From NCBI GenBank assembly GCA_003663585.1, contig QMTU01000052.1:1-5947 (forward strand): a stretch of DNA of 5,947 bases, in the 5' to 3' direction. The DNA comes from Thermoplasmata archaeon. Its GTDB lineage: Archaea; Thermoplasmatota; B47-G6. The translations under genes and the position numbers were made by a program. Each line of letters starts with the position of its first letter. Positions within the stretch are counted from its first letter, which is position 1. Below the pieces are notes generated by a model that saw only the letters and a list, made by a program, of their open reading frames with translations, searched no databases and was not told where the DNA came from. Below are positions 1-5,947 of the stretch, piece after piece.

Positions 1-3000
1 ATATAAATAAGCTGAACTCAGCTGATGCTATTTCTGCGCTTTCCTTAGCACTCTTTGTTCTCATGAGTTCTCTAACACGGTTTATATAGAAACTATTATA
101 GTCTATTCCAACTCCTATTATCACGCTAATTAGAATTATTGGCAGAAACCACGGAATTGGTATGTTTATGTAACTTGATACCCATTTAGTCGCTGCAAGA
201 CCACCAAACACAGAAATTCCAAGGCTTCCAAGAATTATAGCAGTCACTGGAAGGCTTCTATATGTAAGGAATAGTGTGAGGAACATTAATATAATTGCTG
301 CTGGAAGCACCTTTCCATAGAACTCAGAGTCCAATAAATCCTCGATTTCTTTACTTGCCTCTGGCTCGCCACCAACGTATACTTTAACATTCTCAGTCCT
401 GTATGAGTGTGCAATCTCCCTTATCCTCTGAACGGACTTTATACCGTCTATGGAGAGAGGATTGACTGAAAGGGTGATCTCTATTCCTATGATCCTACCA
501 TCTCGTGAGGAGTATGACTCATTGTCCAAGACTGATGTCACGTGGGCAACATTCTCCACTGAGCTGAGCTCACTCACTAGTCTCTTTATAGTATCAACGT
601 GATTTCTCCAGTGATCGTTAAACTCCATGACTACCCTTATTGGTATTAGTGACCCTATATCATAATTACTAGCATAAAAGCTGTATGCGTCATATGATTT
701 GCTGCTTATGGGAAGGAATACCGTGTAGTCATGACTGCGTTCAATGGTAAACGCCTCGTATCCCATAAATGCGCCAAAAGCTATTATTGCAATAAAGAGT
801 ATTGGAGCCACTTTTGGATTTGACAGTCTGCTCACGAGTATGCTTCTGATGGACTTTAGTCTCTCTTTAGTTTTATCTATGTCATATGGATACCAGAACC
901 ACTTCTTGCCCTTCGTAAGCGCAAGTATTGAGGGTGTTACTATAAGGCTTGAAACGTACACGTAAGCAATCCCTATTGGAAGGGTAAGTCCTAGTGATCT
1001 CATGAATGGAAAGTCCCATGCAAGTGCTAATACAGCAAATCCTGCTATATCTGTAAATGCGCTAGCAGAAATCCCAGGAAAGGACTCTCTTAGGGCTATT
1101 TCTGCAGCTTTAATATACTCCGTTCCATTTGCAAGCTCTATTTTAAATCTTCTTACCATGTAAGTAGCATAGTCGACTCCTAGACCAAGAGGTGCTGTCA
1201 TCAGCAACGTTCTAGAGTAGCTACTCACGTCAATAAGCCCTAAGCTACCAAGAACATAAACCAATGCTAGGCTCATTGTTATGGCAGTTCCTATGCCTAT
1301 AAATGGTAAGATTGACGCTAGAAATGACTCCATGACGATTATCGTTATTGTTATGACAGATATTGTAGAAATTAATTGAATCCTGCTTGCCTCCTTTTTT
1401 CCAAATGATGATAGCTCCTTGTCCATTACATGCTCTCCAAATATGTGCAGCTTAACGCCGTTTGGAGATGTTTTCTCTGCAATTTCATATGCCTTCATGA
1501 TATTGTCATAGCTATCTGTTTCTAAGACTATAACAAAAGACCTATTGTCATTTGAGACTAATATTCCATGAATGGTGTTGAACACACTGCTCCAGATCTT
1601 ATTGAAGACTACTTTAGTGTACTTCCTAACGACATCCACGGACTTATACGTGTAGTTATTTGCAATGTCGTTAATAAACTCCTCAGAATTTATTCCCAAA
1701 GCATTAAAAGCTGATTTTACAGAGTCTGGGAGTACTAGCATTTCCTTAATTATATTGTTTAACTCGTCCTTTGTGATGTTTGTTCCATAAACGCTTATGT
1801 AGTCTAGGAGCCTCTTTCCTTCCTCTGGAATTATATTTCTCATGTCATCAATTATCATTGACAGAATGTCTTTCTTTGATGCTGTTATATTATAGAGCTC
1901 TGTTAGGTCCTCAACTATGAAGTCTGGCATCTTAAACGGCGCTGATGATGTTATTGTAGAAATAATGTACTCTTGAAGCTGACCCTCTGTTGGTGATGGT
2001 CCCAAGTATCTTAAAGCGTTGGCAACAATTTCTCTGAAATCACTTGGTATTTGCGGTGAACTTATAACAAGATCAATTGCGACATCATCAAGGGAGGATC
2101 CATTTATTACCCTCATTATAGCCTCAAAAAGAGCACTCCTAGGAATTAATGGGGGAGCTACTAATGTCACATAATATGCTGCTCGTCTGAGGGCTAAGCT
2201 TTCATTAGAGAGATATCCTGTGTAGTTCTCTACAATATCTAGCACTATCATCTCTGATATATTCTCAGGAAGCCCCTTCTCCATGAGCTGACTCTTGAAC
2301 ACTTGAGTGAACTCTTTAGTTGCATAGCTCTTTGAAATTAATATTAGCTCTTTTTCAGAGATTTCTCCAACAGCATATGATGCCAAAGTCTTTAGGATGT
2401 CTTCAGGAACGTCTTCTGGAGATAGCTTCTCTAAAGCGTTTACGAGAGCCACCTTTAAAATGCTCTTATCCTGAAGAGTACCTGATGCATTTCTGTCAAG
2501 CTCGTAAACGATTTCAAGAAGTATCCTATAGGTATCATTAGTTAGAGAGTTCCTTATTATGGAGTATGCTATCTCTGGAGTTGCCCCTACAGTTAGTAAG
2601 CATCTCAGCACACTCTCGTTTAATGGTGGTACTCCAAGGCCTAGTACAATAGTCTTAGTCACGTTTATAGTAGCATTGATTACGTCATCTGTTTTAGGAG
2701 ATGTTCCAAGATTTATTGACTCGTTTAAAATTAATCTCGCAAGCTCTTTGCTCATGTCTTCATACTCTGGAGGCACCTGAAGTGCTATCATTGAGACTAG
2801 TGCTTCAGATGCTGAAAGACCTCTTATAGCATTCTCTCCTAGGGAGTCTATTGCACTAAATACAGCAAGTTGACTCTTCCATGCTGTTATAGGAGGCTGT
2901 TCTCCAGGCAAGTATACAAGCATGTCTAACAGTGCTGTCATATCTCCATTATATGTACTGTAATAGGCGCCTAAGAATGCCCTGTGATACTCATCTAACA

Positions 3001-4129
3001 CTGTCTTTAGCAGTACAAGCTCTTCAGGGGTATAATTATACTCAAGCAACGTATTCTCTAGAAGGTTCTTCCCTATAGTGATCAGCGTAGTATCGTTTGC
3101 AAGTTGAGGGTTTCCATATGTGACGTTAATGACTGCATAGTAGACGGCGAGTATAAGATCTTTTGTAGGGCTAGGTATTGGGGCTATCTGACTACAGTTA
3201 GTCAGATAAAGGACTTTTTCAATGTCAGCTTCAGTAATACCTGCAGTATATGCGCTAGTGGCTTTTAATAGATAGAAGTGAGCTCTTATTACATTAAATA
3301 CTGTGAGATCGTAGGCTGCTGATATATTGTAGATAGCACTATTTATTGACCATATACTTTCATTGATCATTTTCTCTAAGTACCCTAGCTCTCTAAGATT
3401 AGAGTACAGGTTCGTATAGTTCTCATCTAAGGATAGAATCCCTTGCTTAATTTCCATAGTGACGTTCTCAAGAGCCTTAATAGTCATTGTAAGGTTCTCG
3501 ATTGTGTACTCGAGTCCAGCTGATCCTTTAAGAAGAGCTTCCTTTAGCATCAAAGTGTTATTATATGCTTCTTCAAGGGCCCTTAACGTGGTGTTATACG
3601 CTGGTATCAATACCTCTAATGATTTTCTCAAGCTTTCCATTGCAGTGTACATTTGCCAGAGAAAGTCACTTAAAAGTGTGACATTATTCACTAAACTTCT
3701 CAAGTTATCGTCAATCATCTTTGCAGCGTTATATAGCTGATTATACATTATGGTAACGTTTTCTTCGGCGCTTTTCTTAGTAGCGTTTAACATATCATAG
3801 GCTGAATAGACATTCTTAGCAATACCCTCAGCAAGAACTCTCTCCTTAAACTTGTCATACCATGAGATGCCATCTTCAGGAAATTTCATATTCTCAACGA
3901 TTATCATGTCTCCGGCAAGTACTGCTGAAAACCCTGTGTAATTAACCTTTAACTCTTGCCAAAGATCCATTGCCTTTTTATACTCTGATGCTTCTGGCAG
4001 AAGTTCCGTCTCCTTGTATAATACTATCTCATTGAGCTTCAAGGCTAAAGGGGCCATTAAAATTGTTGCTATTATCCAGATTACAAGGACAAGCTTGGCG
4101 TACCTTATAAGTTTCTCTGAGAAGCTCAT
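1..4129 (-). CDS. Giant RND/MMPL-superfamily transporter with a very large first extracellular domain (3' end cut by window edge)
   Basis: The frame is open from the ATG at 4129 to the left edge: 1,376 full codons, every codon checked, no stop. TM1 lies at residues ~10-30, TM2-TM6 at ~917-1067, TM7 at ~1105-1123 and TM8-TM10 at ~1273-1344. TM11-12 and the stop should lie beyond the edge. TM4 carries GLGVDY (D986, Y987) and TM10 carries GVGIDY (D1343, Y1344); such Asp-Tyr pairs form the proton relay of MMPL proteins such as mycobacterial MmpL3. The basic loops at ~992-1017 and ~1071-1104 fit a cytoplasmic side. Ectodomain 1 (~31-915) has a predicted coiled coil (~97-262) and proline-phased helical units (~450-833); ectodomain 2 (~1125-1272) is small. 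Nearly all N-x-S/T sequons fall in the predicted outer domains. An in-frame TAG lies at 4139-4141, and the site AGGTGAT (4134-4140) favours the start at 4129 over GTG 4138 or ATG 4135. The family is known to move lipids or other hydrophobic compounds using the proton gradient; the substrate here is unknown. Confidence 0.9.
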   Translation of the reverse strand, partial: MSFSEKLIRYAKLVLVIWIIATILMAPLALKLNEIVLYKETELLPEASEYKKAMDLWQELKVNYTGFSAVLAGDMIIVENMKFPEDGISWYDKFKERVLAEGIAKNVYSAYDMLNATKKSAEENVTIMYNQLYNAAKMIDDNLRSLVNNVTLLSDFLWQMYTAMESLRKSLEVLIPAYNTTLRALEEAYNNTLMLKEALLKGSAGLEYTIENLTMTIKALENVTMEIKQGILSLDENYTNLYSNLRELGYLEKMINESIWSINSAIYNISAAYDLTVFNVIRAHFYLLKATSAYTAGITEADIEKVLYLTNCSQIAPIPSPTKDLILAVYYAVINVTYGNPQLANDTTLITIGKNLLENTLLEYNYTPEELVLLKTVLDEYHRAFLGAYYSTYNGDMTALLDMLVYLPGEQPPITAWKSQLAVFSAIDSLGENAIRGLSASEALVSMIALQVPPEYEDMSKELARLILNESINLGTSPKTDDVINATINVTKTIVLGLGVPPLNESVLRCLLTVGATPEIAYSIIRNSLTNDTYRILLEIVYELDRNASGTLQDKSILKVALVNALEKLSPEDVPEDILKTLASYAVGEISEKELILISKSYATKEFTQVFKSQLMEKGLPENISEMIVLDIVENYTGYLSNESLALRRAAYYVTLVAPPLIPRSALFEAIMRVINGSSLDDVAIDLVISSPQIPSDFREIVANALRYLGPSPTEGQLQEYIISTITSSAPFKMPDFIVEDLTELYNITASKKDILSMIIDDMRNIIPEEGKRLLDYISVYGTNITKDELNNIIKEMLVLPDSVKSAFNALGINSEEFINDIANNYTYKSVDVVRKYTKVVFNKIWSSVFNTIHGILVSNDNRSFVIVLETDSYDNIMKAYEIAEKTSPNGVKLHIFGEHVMDKELSSFGKKEASRIQLISTISVITITIIVMESFLASILPFIGIGTAITMSLALVYVLGSLGLIDVSSYSRTLLMTAPLGLGVDYATYMVRRFKIELANGTEYIKAAEIALRESFPGISASAFTDIAGFAVLALAWDFPFMRSLGLTLPIGIAYVYVSSLIVTPSILALTKGKKWFWYPYDIDKTKERLKSIRSILVSRLSNPKVAPILFIAIIAFGAFMGYEAFTIERSHDYTVFLPISSKSYDAYSFYASNYDIGSLIPIRVVMEFNDHWRNHVDTIKRLVSELSSVENVAHVTSVLDNESYSSRDGRIIGIEITLSVNPLSIDGIKSVQRIREIAHSYRTENVKVYVGGEPEASKEIEDLLDSEFYGKVLPAAIILMFLTLFLTYRSLPVTAIILGSLGISVFGGLAATKWVSSYINIPIPWFLPIILISVIIGVGIDYNSFYINRVRELMRTKSAKESAEIASAEFSLFI
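1631..2269 (-). repeat. Degenerate proline-phased helical repeats in the transporter ectodomain (residues ~621-833)
   Basis: A hydrophobic residue followed by proline recurs at the start of predicted helices: LP 621, IP 663, IP 695, MP 735, IP 768 and LP 801. The last four spacings are 32, 40, 33 and 33 residues. After each proline comes an amphipathic helix, then a polar turn often with a Thr or Ser and acidic residues, then a second helix leading to the next hydrophobic-Pro pair. Weaker members may precede these at VP 453, TP 518 and VP 575, with longer spacing. Sequence identity between units is low, so this is a structural repeat and not a recent DNA duplication. I do not recognise the fold. 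Confidence 0.45.
3344..3841 (-). other. Predicted coiled-coil segment of the transporter ectodomain (residues ~97-262)
   Basis: This stretch encodes about 165 residues rich in Leu, Ile, Met, Glu, Lys and Asn. It has roughly heptad-spaced hydrophobics and few helix breakers: P176 is the only proline, with G202, G205 and G230 as the other likely breaks. It starts soon after TM1 and a short extracellular segment. Long helical hairpins of this kind project from the first periplasmic domain of some MmpL proteins and are thought to reach partner layers. Here it would extend outward towards the S-layer, which is inference. Eight to ten N-x-S/T sequons lie on it, so at least one face should be solvent-exposed. 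Confidence 0.55.
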
Positions 4130-4133
4130 GATC

Positions 4134-4140
4134 ATCACCT
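4134..4140 (-). promoter_or_regulatory. Shine-Dalgarno site of the transporter gene
   Basis: The minus strand reads AGGTGAT, then four bases, then ATG at 4129. AGGTGAT pairs fully with the archaeal 16S rRNA 3' tail (AUCACCUCCU). Two other in-frame start codons, GTG at 4138 and ATG at 4135, lie inside the site itself and are therefore poor choices. The site decides the start. Confidence 0.75.
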
Positions 4141-4144
4141 AAGC

Positions 4145-4169
4145 GTTGTTGGAGTAATTTATTAACAAC
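4145..4169 (-). promoter_or_regulatory. Candidate leader hairpin upstream of the transporter start
   Basis: In the minus-strand transcript GTTGTT (4169-4164) and AACAAC (4150-4145) are perfect inverted copies with a 13-base AT-rich loop. The hairpin would end five bases before the Shine-Dalgarno site, so it could influence ribosome access. With four A-U and two G-C pairs it would be weak at high temperature, so a role is uncertain. Confidence 0.25.
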
Positions 4170-4178
4170 ATGTTCATG

Positions 4179-4187
4179 CAAATATAT
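4179..4187 (-). promoter_or_regulatory. Alternative, proximal TATA-like element for the transporter gene
   Basis: The minus strand reads ATATATTTG. Archaeal spacing would place the transcription start near 4159, with a leader of about 30 bases. It has no clear purine-rich BRE, and it touches the interrupted palindrome at 4187-4197, so it may be part of a binding site and not a promoter. It competes with the element at 4216-4224. Confidence 0.25.
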
Positions 4188-4197
4188 CGATAATCGA
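4187..4197. promoter_or_regulatory. Interrupted palindrome TCGAT-A-ATCGA, candidate operator
   Basis: Two five-base arms, TCGAT and ATCGA, are perfect inverted copies around a single A at 4192. The palindrome sits at the predicted transcription start of the distal transporter promoter and abuts the proximal TATA-like element, which is where archaeal winged-helix repressors often bind. A second palindrome, AACATGTT, lies 13 bases further towards the gene. Short palindromes occur by chance in AT-rich DNA, so the call is tentative. Confidence 0.3.
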
Positions 4198-4214
4198 CAT
4201 ACATAACGTTCACT

Positions 4215-4231
4215 CTAATATAAACGCTTTC
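4215..4231 (-). promoter_or_regulatory. Candidate TATA box and BRE for the transporter gene (distal)
   Basis: The minus strand reads GAAAGCG followed directly by TTTATATTAG. The purine-rich GAAAGCG fits an archaeal BRE and TTTATATTA fits box A. Normal spacing would put the transcription start near 4195, giving a leader of about 65 bases that includes the whole 4145-4169 hairpin. This is the best-formed element on the transporter side, judged by eye only. Confidence 0.45.
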
Positions 4232-4366
4232 ATTGTGTTGAATTATGGGCGGTAATATTAAATAATAAAAAACTAAACTAGTAGTAATCATCTGGGATAA
4301 TAAGCCTATAGGGGATCATCGAATAATTACCCTAAAATCGGAAACGAGTAAAGAACTGAGCGTTAG

Positions 4367-4375
4367 CTTTATAAG
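4367..4375. promoter_or_regulatory. Central, nearly symmetric TATA element, CTTTATAAG
   Basis: CTTTATAAG reads as a good archaeal box A on the plus strand (TTTATAAG) and nearly as well on the minus strand (TTATAAAG). On the plus strand the start of transcription would be near 4398, about 100 bases before AMP phosphorylase, which would be a long leader for an archaeal gene. On the minus strand it would start near 4346 and run through the 4294-4332 inverted repeat towards a T-rich tract at 4272-4265. It might be a second AMP phosphorylase promoter or the promoter of a small RNA. Confidence 0.35.
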
Positions 4376-4446
4376 AAATTATTAAGATAAAACGACTACT
4401 GGCTTACTCACGTGCACTCAGTCAAGACTTGCATAAATGTACTAAT

Positions 4447-4459
4447 ACAAAGTATATTA
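4447..4459 (+). promoter_or_regulatory. Candidate BRE and TATA box for AMP phosphorylase
   Basis: ACAAAG (4447-4452) followed by TATATTA (4453-4459) matches the purine-rich BRE plus box A arrangement. Normal spacing puts the transcription start near 4480, leaving a short leader of about 17 bases that still contains the Shine-Dalgarno site at 4486-4490. This is the most economical promoter for the gene. Confidence 0.5.
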
Positions 4460-4485
4460 CACGTATCTTAAGAGAAATAATGTAT

Positions 4486-4490
4486 AGGTG
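4486..4490 (+). promoter_or_regulatory. Shine-Dalgarno site of AMP phosphorylase
   Basis: AGGTG lies six bases before the ATG at 4497 and matches the core of the archaeal anti-Shine-Dalgarno complement. An in-frame TAG at 4485-4487 overlaps it. The only other in-frame start is GTG at 4488, inside the site, so ATG 4497 is the better choice. Confidence 0.7.
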
Positions 4491-4496
4491 TACATT

Positions 4497-5947
4497 ATGA
4501 AGTTTCGTGTAGAGGTATTCGATATAGATTCAGGAGATATATCTATTGTGCTAAATCCACATGATTGTGAAAAAATAGGATTACATCCAGGAGATCTCGC
4601 ATACATTGTCTCAACAGGAGGTAGAAGAATTTGCTCTTCAGTAATTGTAACAAAAAATGTCTCAGAAGGAGCTGTTTGGGTTAATAAAAGAATTCTGCAG
4701 GAAATGAAGTTAGAAAGTGTTCCAGAATTTCTAGAAGTTATTCCTGCAGGACCATCTGCTGCGCTTCCAATAATAAAATCAAAGTTATCAGGAAAAAAAC
4801 TTTCCAAAGGAGAAATTAGAACGATAATTAAGGAAGTTATTGAGAGAAGAATAAGAGACGCTGAGATAAGCATGTTTTGCTCAGCACTTATGGTAAACGG
4901 TATGGACCTTCCTGAAATAAGAGATCTTTCAATGGCAATGGCTGAATTTGGAGAGATAATAGAATGGCCATATGGTCCAATATACGATGTTCACAGCATT
5001 GGAGGAGTCCCTGGAAATAAAACTGCACTCATAACAGTTCCAATAGTAGCCTCATTTGGAATCAAGATCCCTAAGACGTCATCAAGGGCAATAACAAGTG
5101 CTGCTGGAACTGCTGATGTAATGGAGACGCTGGCACCTGTATCACTTTCGCCAGATGAGATTGTAGAAATCGTCACAAAAGTTAACGGAGTGCTCGCTTG
5201 GGGCGGAGCCCTTAACATAGCACCTGCAGATGACATAATGATAGAAACAGAGCGCGTGCTTTCGGTGGATCCAGAGCCTCTGCTCTTAGCAAGCATAATG
5301 TCAAAGAAGATATCCATGGGCATAAATAAGCTCCTTATAGATATCCCAACGGGAACAGAAGCAAAGATAGAGGGATTAGATGAAGCTGAGAGTCTTGCCA
5401 CGAAGTTCATAGAGCTTGGTAAACTTCTGGAGATACAGACAAGGGTTGCAATAACGTATGGTGGCCAGCCTATAGGAAGAACTATAGGGCCTGCTTTGGA
5501 GGCTCAAGAAGCCCTAGAGGCCTTAACTAATGGGGATGGTTCAGGAAGTCTTGTTCATAAGGCGACAGCTCTTGCCGGGATAATATTAGAGGAGGCTGGT
5601 ATAGCATCTCCAGGACAGGGTAAAACGCTTGCAATGGAGGCTTTTAAGTCAGGAAAGGCCTATGAAAAAATGAAAGAAATTATAGAGGCTCAGGGAGGGA
5701 ATCCTAACGTAAAGCCTGAGGATCTCCCAGTAGGGGAGTATAAAGAGCTCTTTAGAGCTACTTCTTCAGGATATGTAACACACATTAGTAACAAGGCCAT
5801 AGTTTCGATAGCAAGAGCCGCAGGTGCTCCAAAGGACAAGGGCGCTGGTATAAGGCTACACGTGAAGGCTGGAGATAACGTAAAGCAAGGGGACCCTCTT
5901 TTTGAAATTTATGCAGAGTCTGAAGAGAGGCTTTCTGAAGCAATAAT
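4497..5947 (+). CDS. deoA: AMP phosphorylase, archaeal nucleoside 5'-monophosphate phosphorylase (3' end cut by window edge)
   Basis: The enzyme splits AMP (and usually CMP and UMP) with phosphate into ribose-1,5-bisphosphate and the free base in the cytoplasm. It opens the archaeal pentose bisphosphate pathway, which continues with ribose-1,5-bisphosphate isomerase and type III RubisCO. The window has 483 full codons plus two bases against about 500 in the family, so about 20 residues are missing. Residues ~1-84 form the N-terminal domain found in the archaeal AMP enzymes and lacking in bacterial thymidine phosphorylases. Family motifs follow: DVHSIGGVPGNKT (164-176, phosphate-binding Gly-rich loop), KTSSRAITSAAGTAD (193-207), WGGALNIAPADD (235-246, with the conserved Asp pair at the active site), YGGQPIG (321-327), and a C-terminal domain from about 421 including KDKGAGI (446-452). 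No key motif is broken. The symbol deoA comes from the thymidine phosphorylase-like family and is used for archaeal homologues; it does not imply thymidine as substrate. Confidence 0.95.
   Translation, partial: MKFRVEVFDIDSGDISIVLNPHDCEKIGLHPGDLAYIVSTGGRRICSSVIVTKNVSEGAVWVNKRILQEMKLESVPEFLEVIPAGPSAALPIIKSKLSGKKLSKGEIRTIIKEVIERRIRDAEISMFCSALMVNGMDLPEIRDLSMAMAEFGEIIEWPYGPIYDVHSIGGVPGNKTALITVPIVASFGIKIPKTSSRAITSAAGTADVMETLAPVSLSPDEIVEIVTKVNGVLAWGGALNIAPADDIMIETERVLSVDPEPLLLASIMSKKISMGINKLLIDIPTGTEAKIEGLDEAESLATKFIELGKLLEIQTRVAITYGGQPIGRTIGPALEAQEALEALTNGDGSGSLVHKATALAGIILEEAGIASPGQGKTLAMEAFKSGKAYEKMKEIIEAQGGNPNVKPEDLPVGEYKELFRATSSGYVTHISNKAIVSIARAAGAPKDKGAGIRLHVKAGDNVKQGDPLFEIYAESEERLSEAI

Larger units (their letters stand above)
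4130..4496. other. Divergent intergenic region, 367 bases, no protein gene
   Basis: This AT-rich gap separates the two divergent start codons. I found no convincing reading frame in it: the longest frames with a start codon are a few to about a dozen codons and lack ribosome binding sites. It contains TATA-like elements for the transporter side (4216-4224 and 4180-4187), for AMP phosphorylase (4452-4459), and a central one (4367-4375). It also contains the perfect palindromes AACATGTT (4167-4174) and CCTATAGG (4305-4312), an interrupted palindrome (4187-4197), a leader hairpin (4145-4169), and a longer imperfect inverted repeat (4294-4332). The stretch 4376-4445 holds nothing I can assign. 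Confidence 0.8.

Noticed and set aside
744..965. Open frame of 73 codons on the plus strand
   Set aside because: Lies opposite the TM6-TM7 region of the transporter and has no ribosome binding site or family resemblance.
2320..2780. Two plus-strand frames of 73 codons each (2320-2541 and 2559-2780)
   Set aside because: Both are antisense to the unbroken transporter frame in the helical-repeat region; no supporting signals.
3459..3740. Open frame of 93 codons on the plus strand
   Set aside because: Antisense to the coiled-coil segment of the transporter; its hydrophobic look follows from the complement of Leu/Glu/Lys-rich codons.
1..4129. Possibility that the long transporter frame is a fusion artefact, frameshift or pseudogene
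   Set aside because: All codons were read in one frame without a stop, and the two GxGxDY motifs and the start codon are in the same frame.
4132..4138. GTGATGA on the minus strand, a match to box C of C/D guide RNAs
   Set aside because: It is part of the Shine-Dalgarno and start region of the transporter, and no box D (CTGA) or second C'/D' pair lies at proper distance.
4278..4319. Minus-strand 13-codon frame starting ATGATCCCC in the intergenic gap
   Set aside because: No ribosome binding site before it and far too short to be supported without conservation.
4457..4873. Open frame of 138 codons on the minus strand
   Set aside because: It lies almost entirely opposite the start of AMP phosphorylase, whose product matches a known family end to end. 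The opposite-strand frame has no recognisable motif.
4991..5410. Open frame of 139 codons on the minus strand
   Set aside because: It is opposite the most conserved part of AMP phosphorylase; the low-complexity Ser/Thr-rich translation is typical of an antisense shadow.
4497..5947. Thymidine or pyrimidine-nucleoside phosphorylase as alternative call
   Set aside because: The extra N-terminal domain of about 84 residues and the motif wording match archaeal AMP phosphorylases, not the shorter bacterial nucleoside enzymes.
1..5947. tRNA, rRNA, CRISPR repeats, insertion sequences or attachment sites
   Set aside because: No cloverleaf, regularly spaced direct repeats, terminal inverted repeats or transposase motifs were seen; nearly all of the window is taken up by the two genes.

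Overview
The window looks like a piece of a hyperthermophilic or thermophilic archaeal chromosome, most likely Thermoproteota (crenarchaeote-like). The evidence is an archaeal-type AMP phosphorylase gene, TATA-box promoters, AGGTGAT-type Shine-Dalgarno sites that fit the archaeal 16S rRNA 3' end, and heavy use of ATA, AGA and AGG codons. I cannot name the genus. Both genes share this codon style, so neither looks recently transferred.

The layout is two divergent genes, each cut by a window edge. Positions 1-4129 (minus strand) hold a single unbroken reading frame of 1,376 codons with no stop before the left edge. It encodes a giant RND/MMPL-type membrane transporter. Its membrane core is ordinary: two halves, each with a GxGxDY motif in its fourth-helix position. 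The first extracellular domain is not ordinary. It is about 880 residues long against about 150 for the second, and consists of a predicted coiled coil followed by proline-phased helical units. It carries 29 N-glycosylation sequons and the only two cysteines in the visible protein.

Positions 4497-5947 (plus strand) hold AMP phosphorylase, complete except for roughly the last 20 residues. It is the first enzyme of the archaeal pentose bisphosphate pathway, in which AMP phosphorylase, ribose-1,5-bisphosphate isomerase and type III RubisCO turn nucleotides into 3-phosphoglycerate.

The 367-base gap between the genes (4130-4496) is AT-rich and longer than two simple divergent promoters would need. 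It holds plausible TATA elements for both genes, an operator-like interrupted palindrome on the transporter side, a leader hairpin just before the transporter start, and a central two-way TATA element that serves neither gene at normal spacing and might drive a short untranslated RNA. No functional link between transporter and AMP phosphorylase is evident; they probably just share an upstream region.

No rRNA, tRNA, mobile element, CRISPR array or attachment site was seen. The most distinctive item is the transporter's ectodomain architecture. I do not see a multi-gene novel system within these limits.
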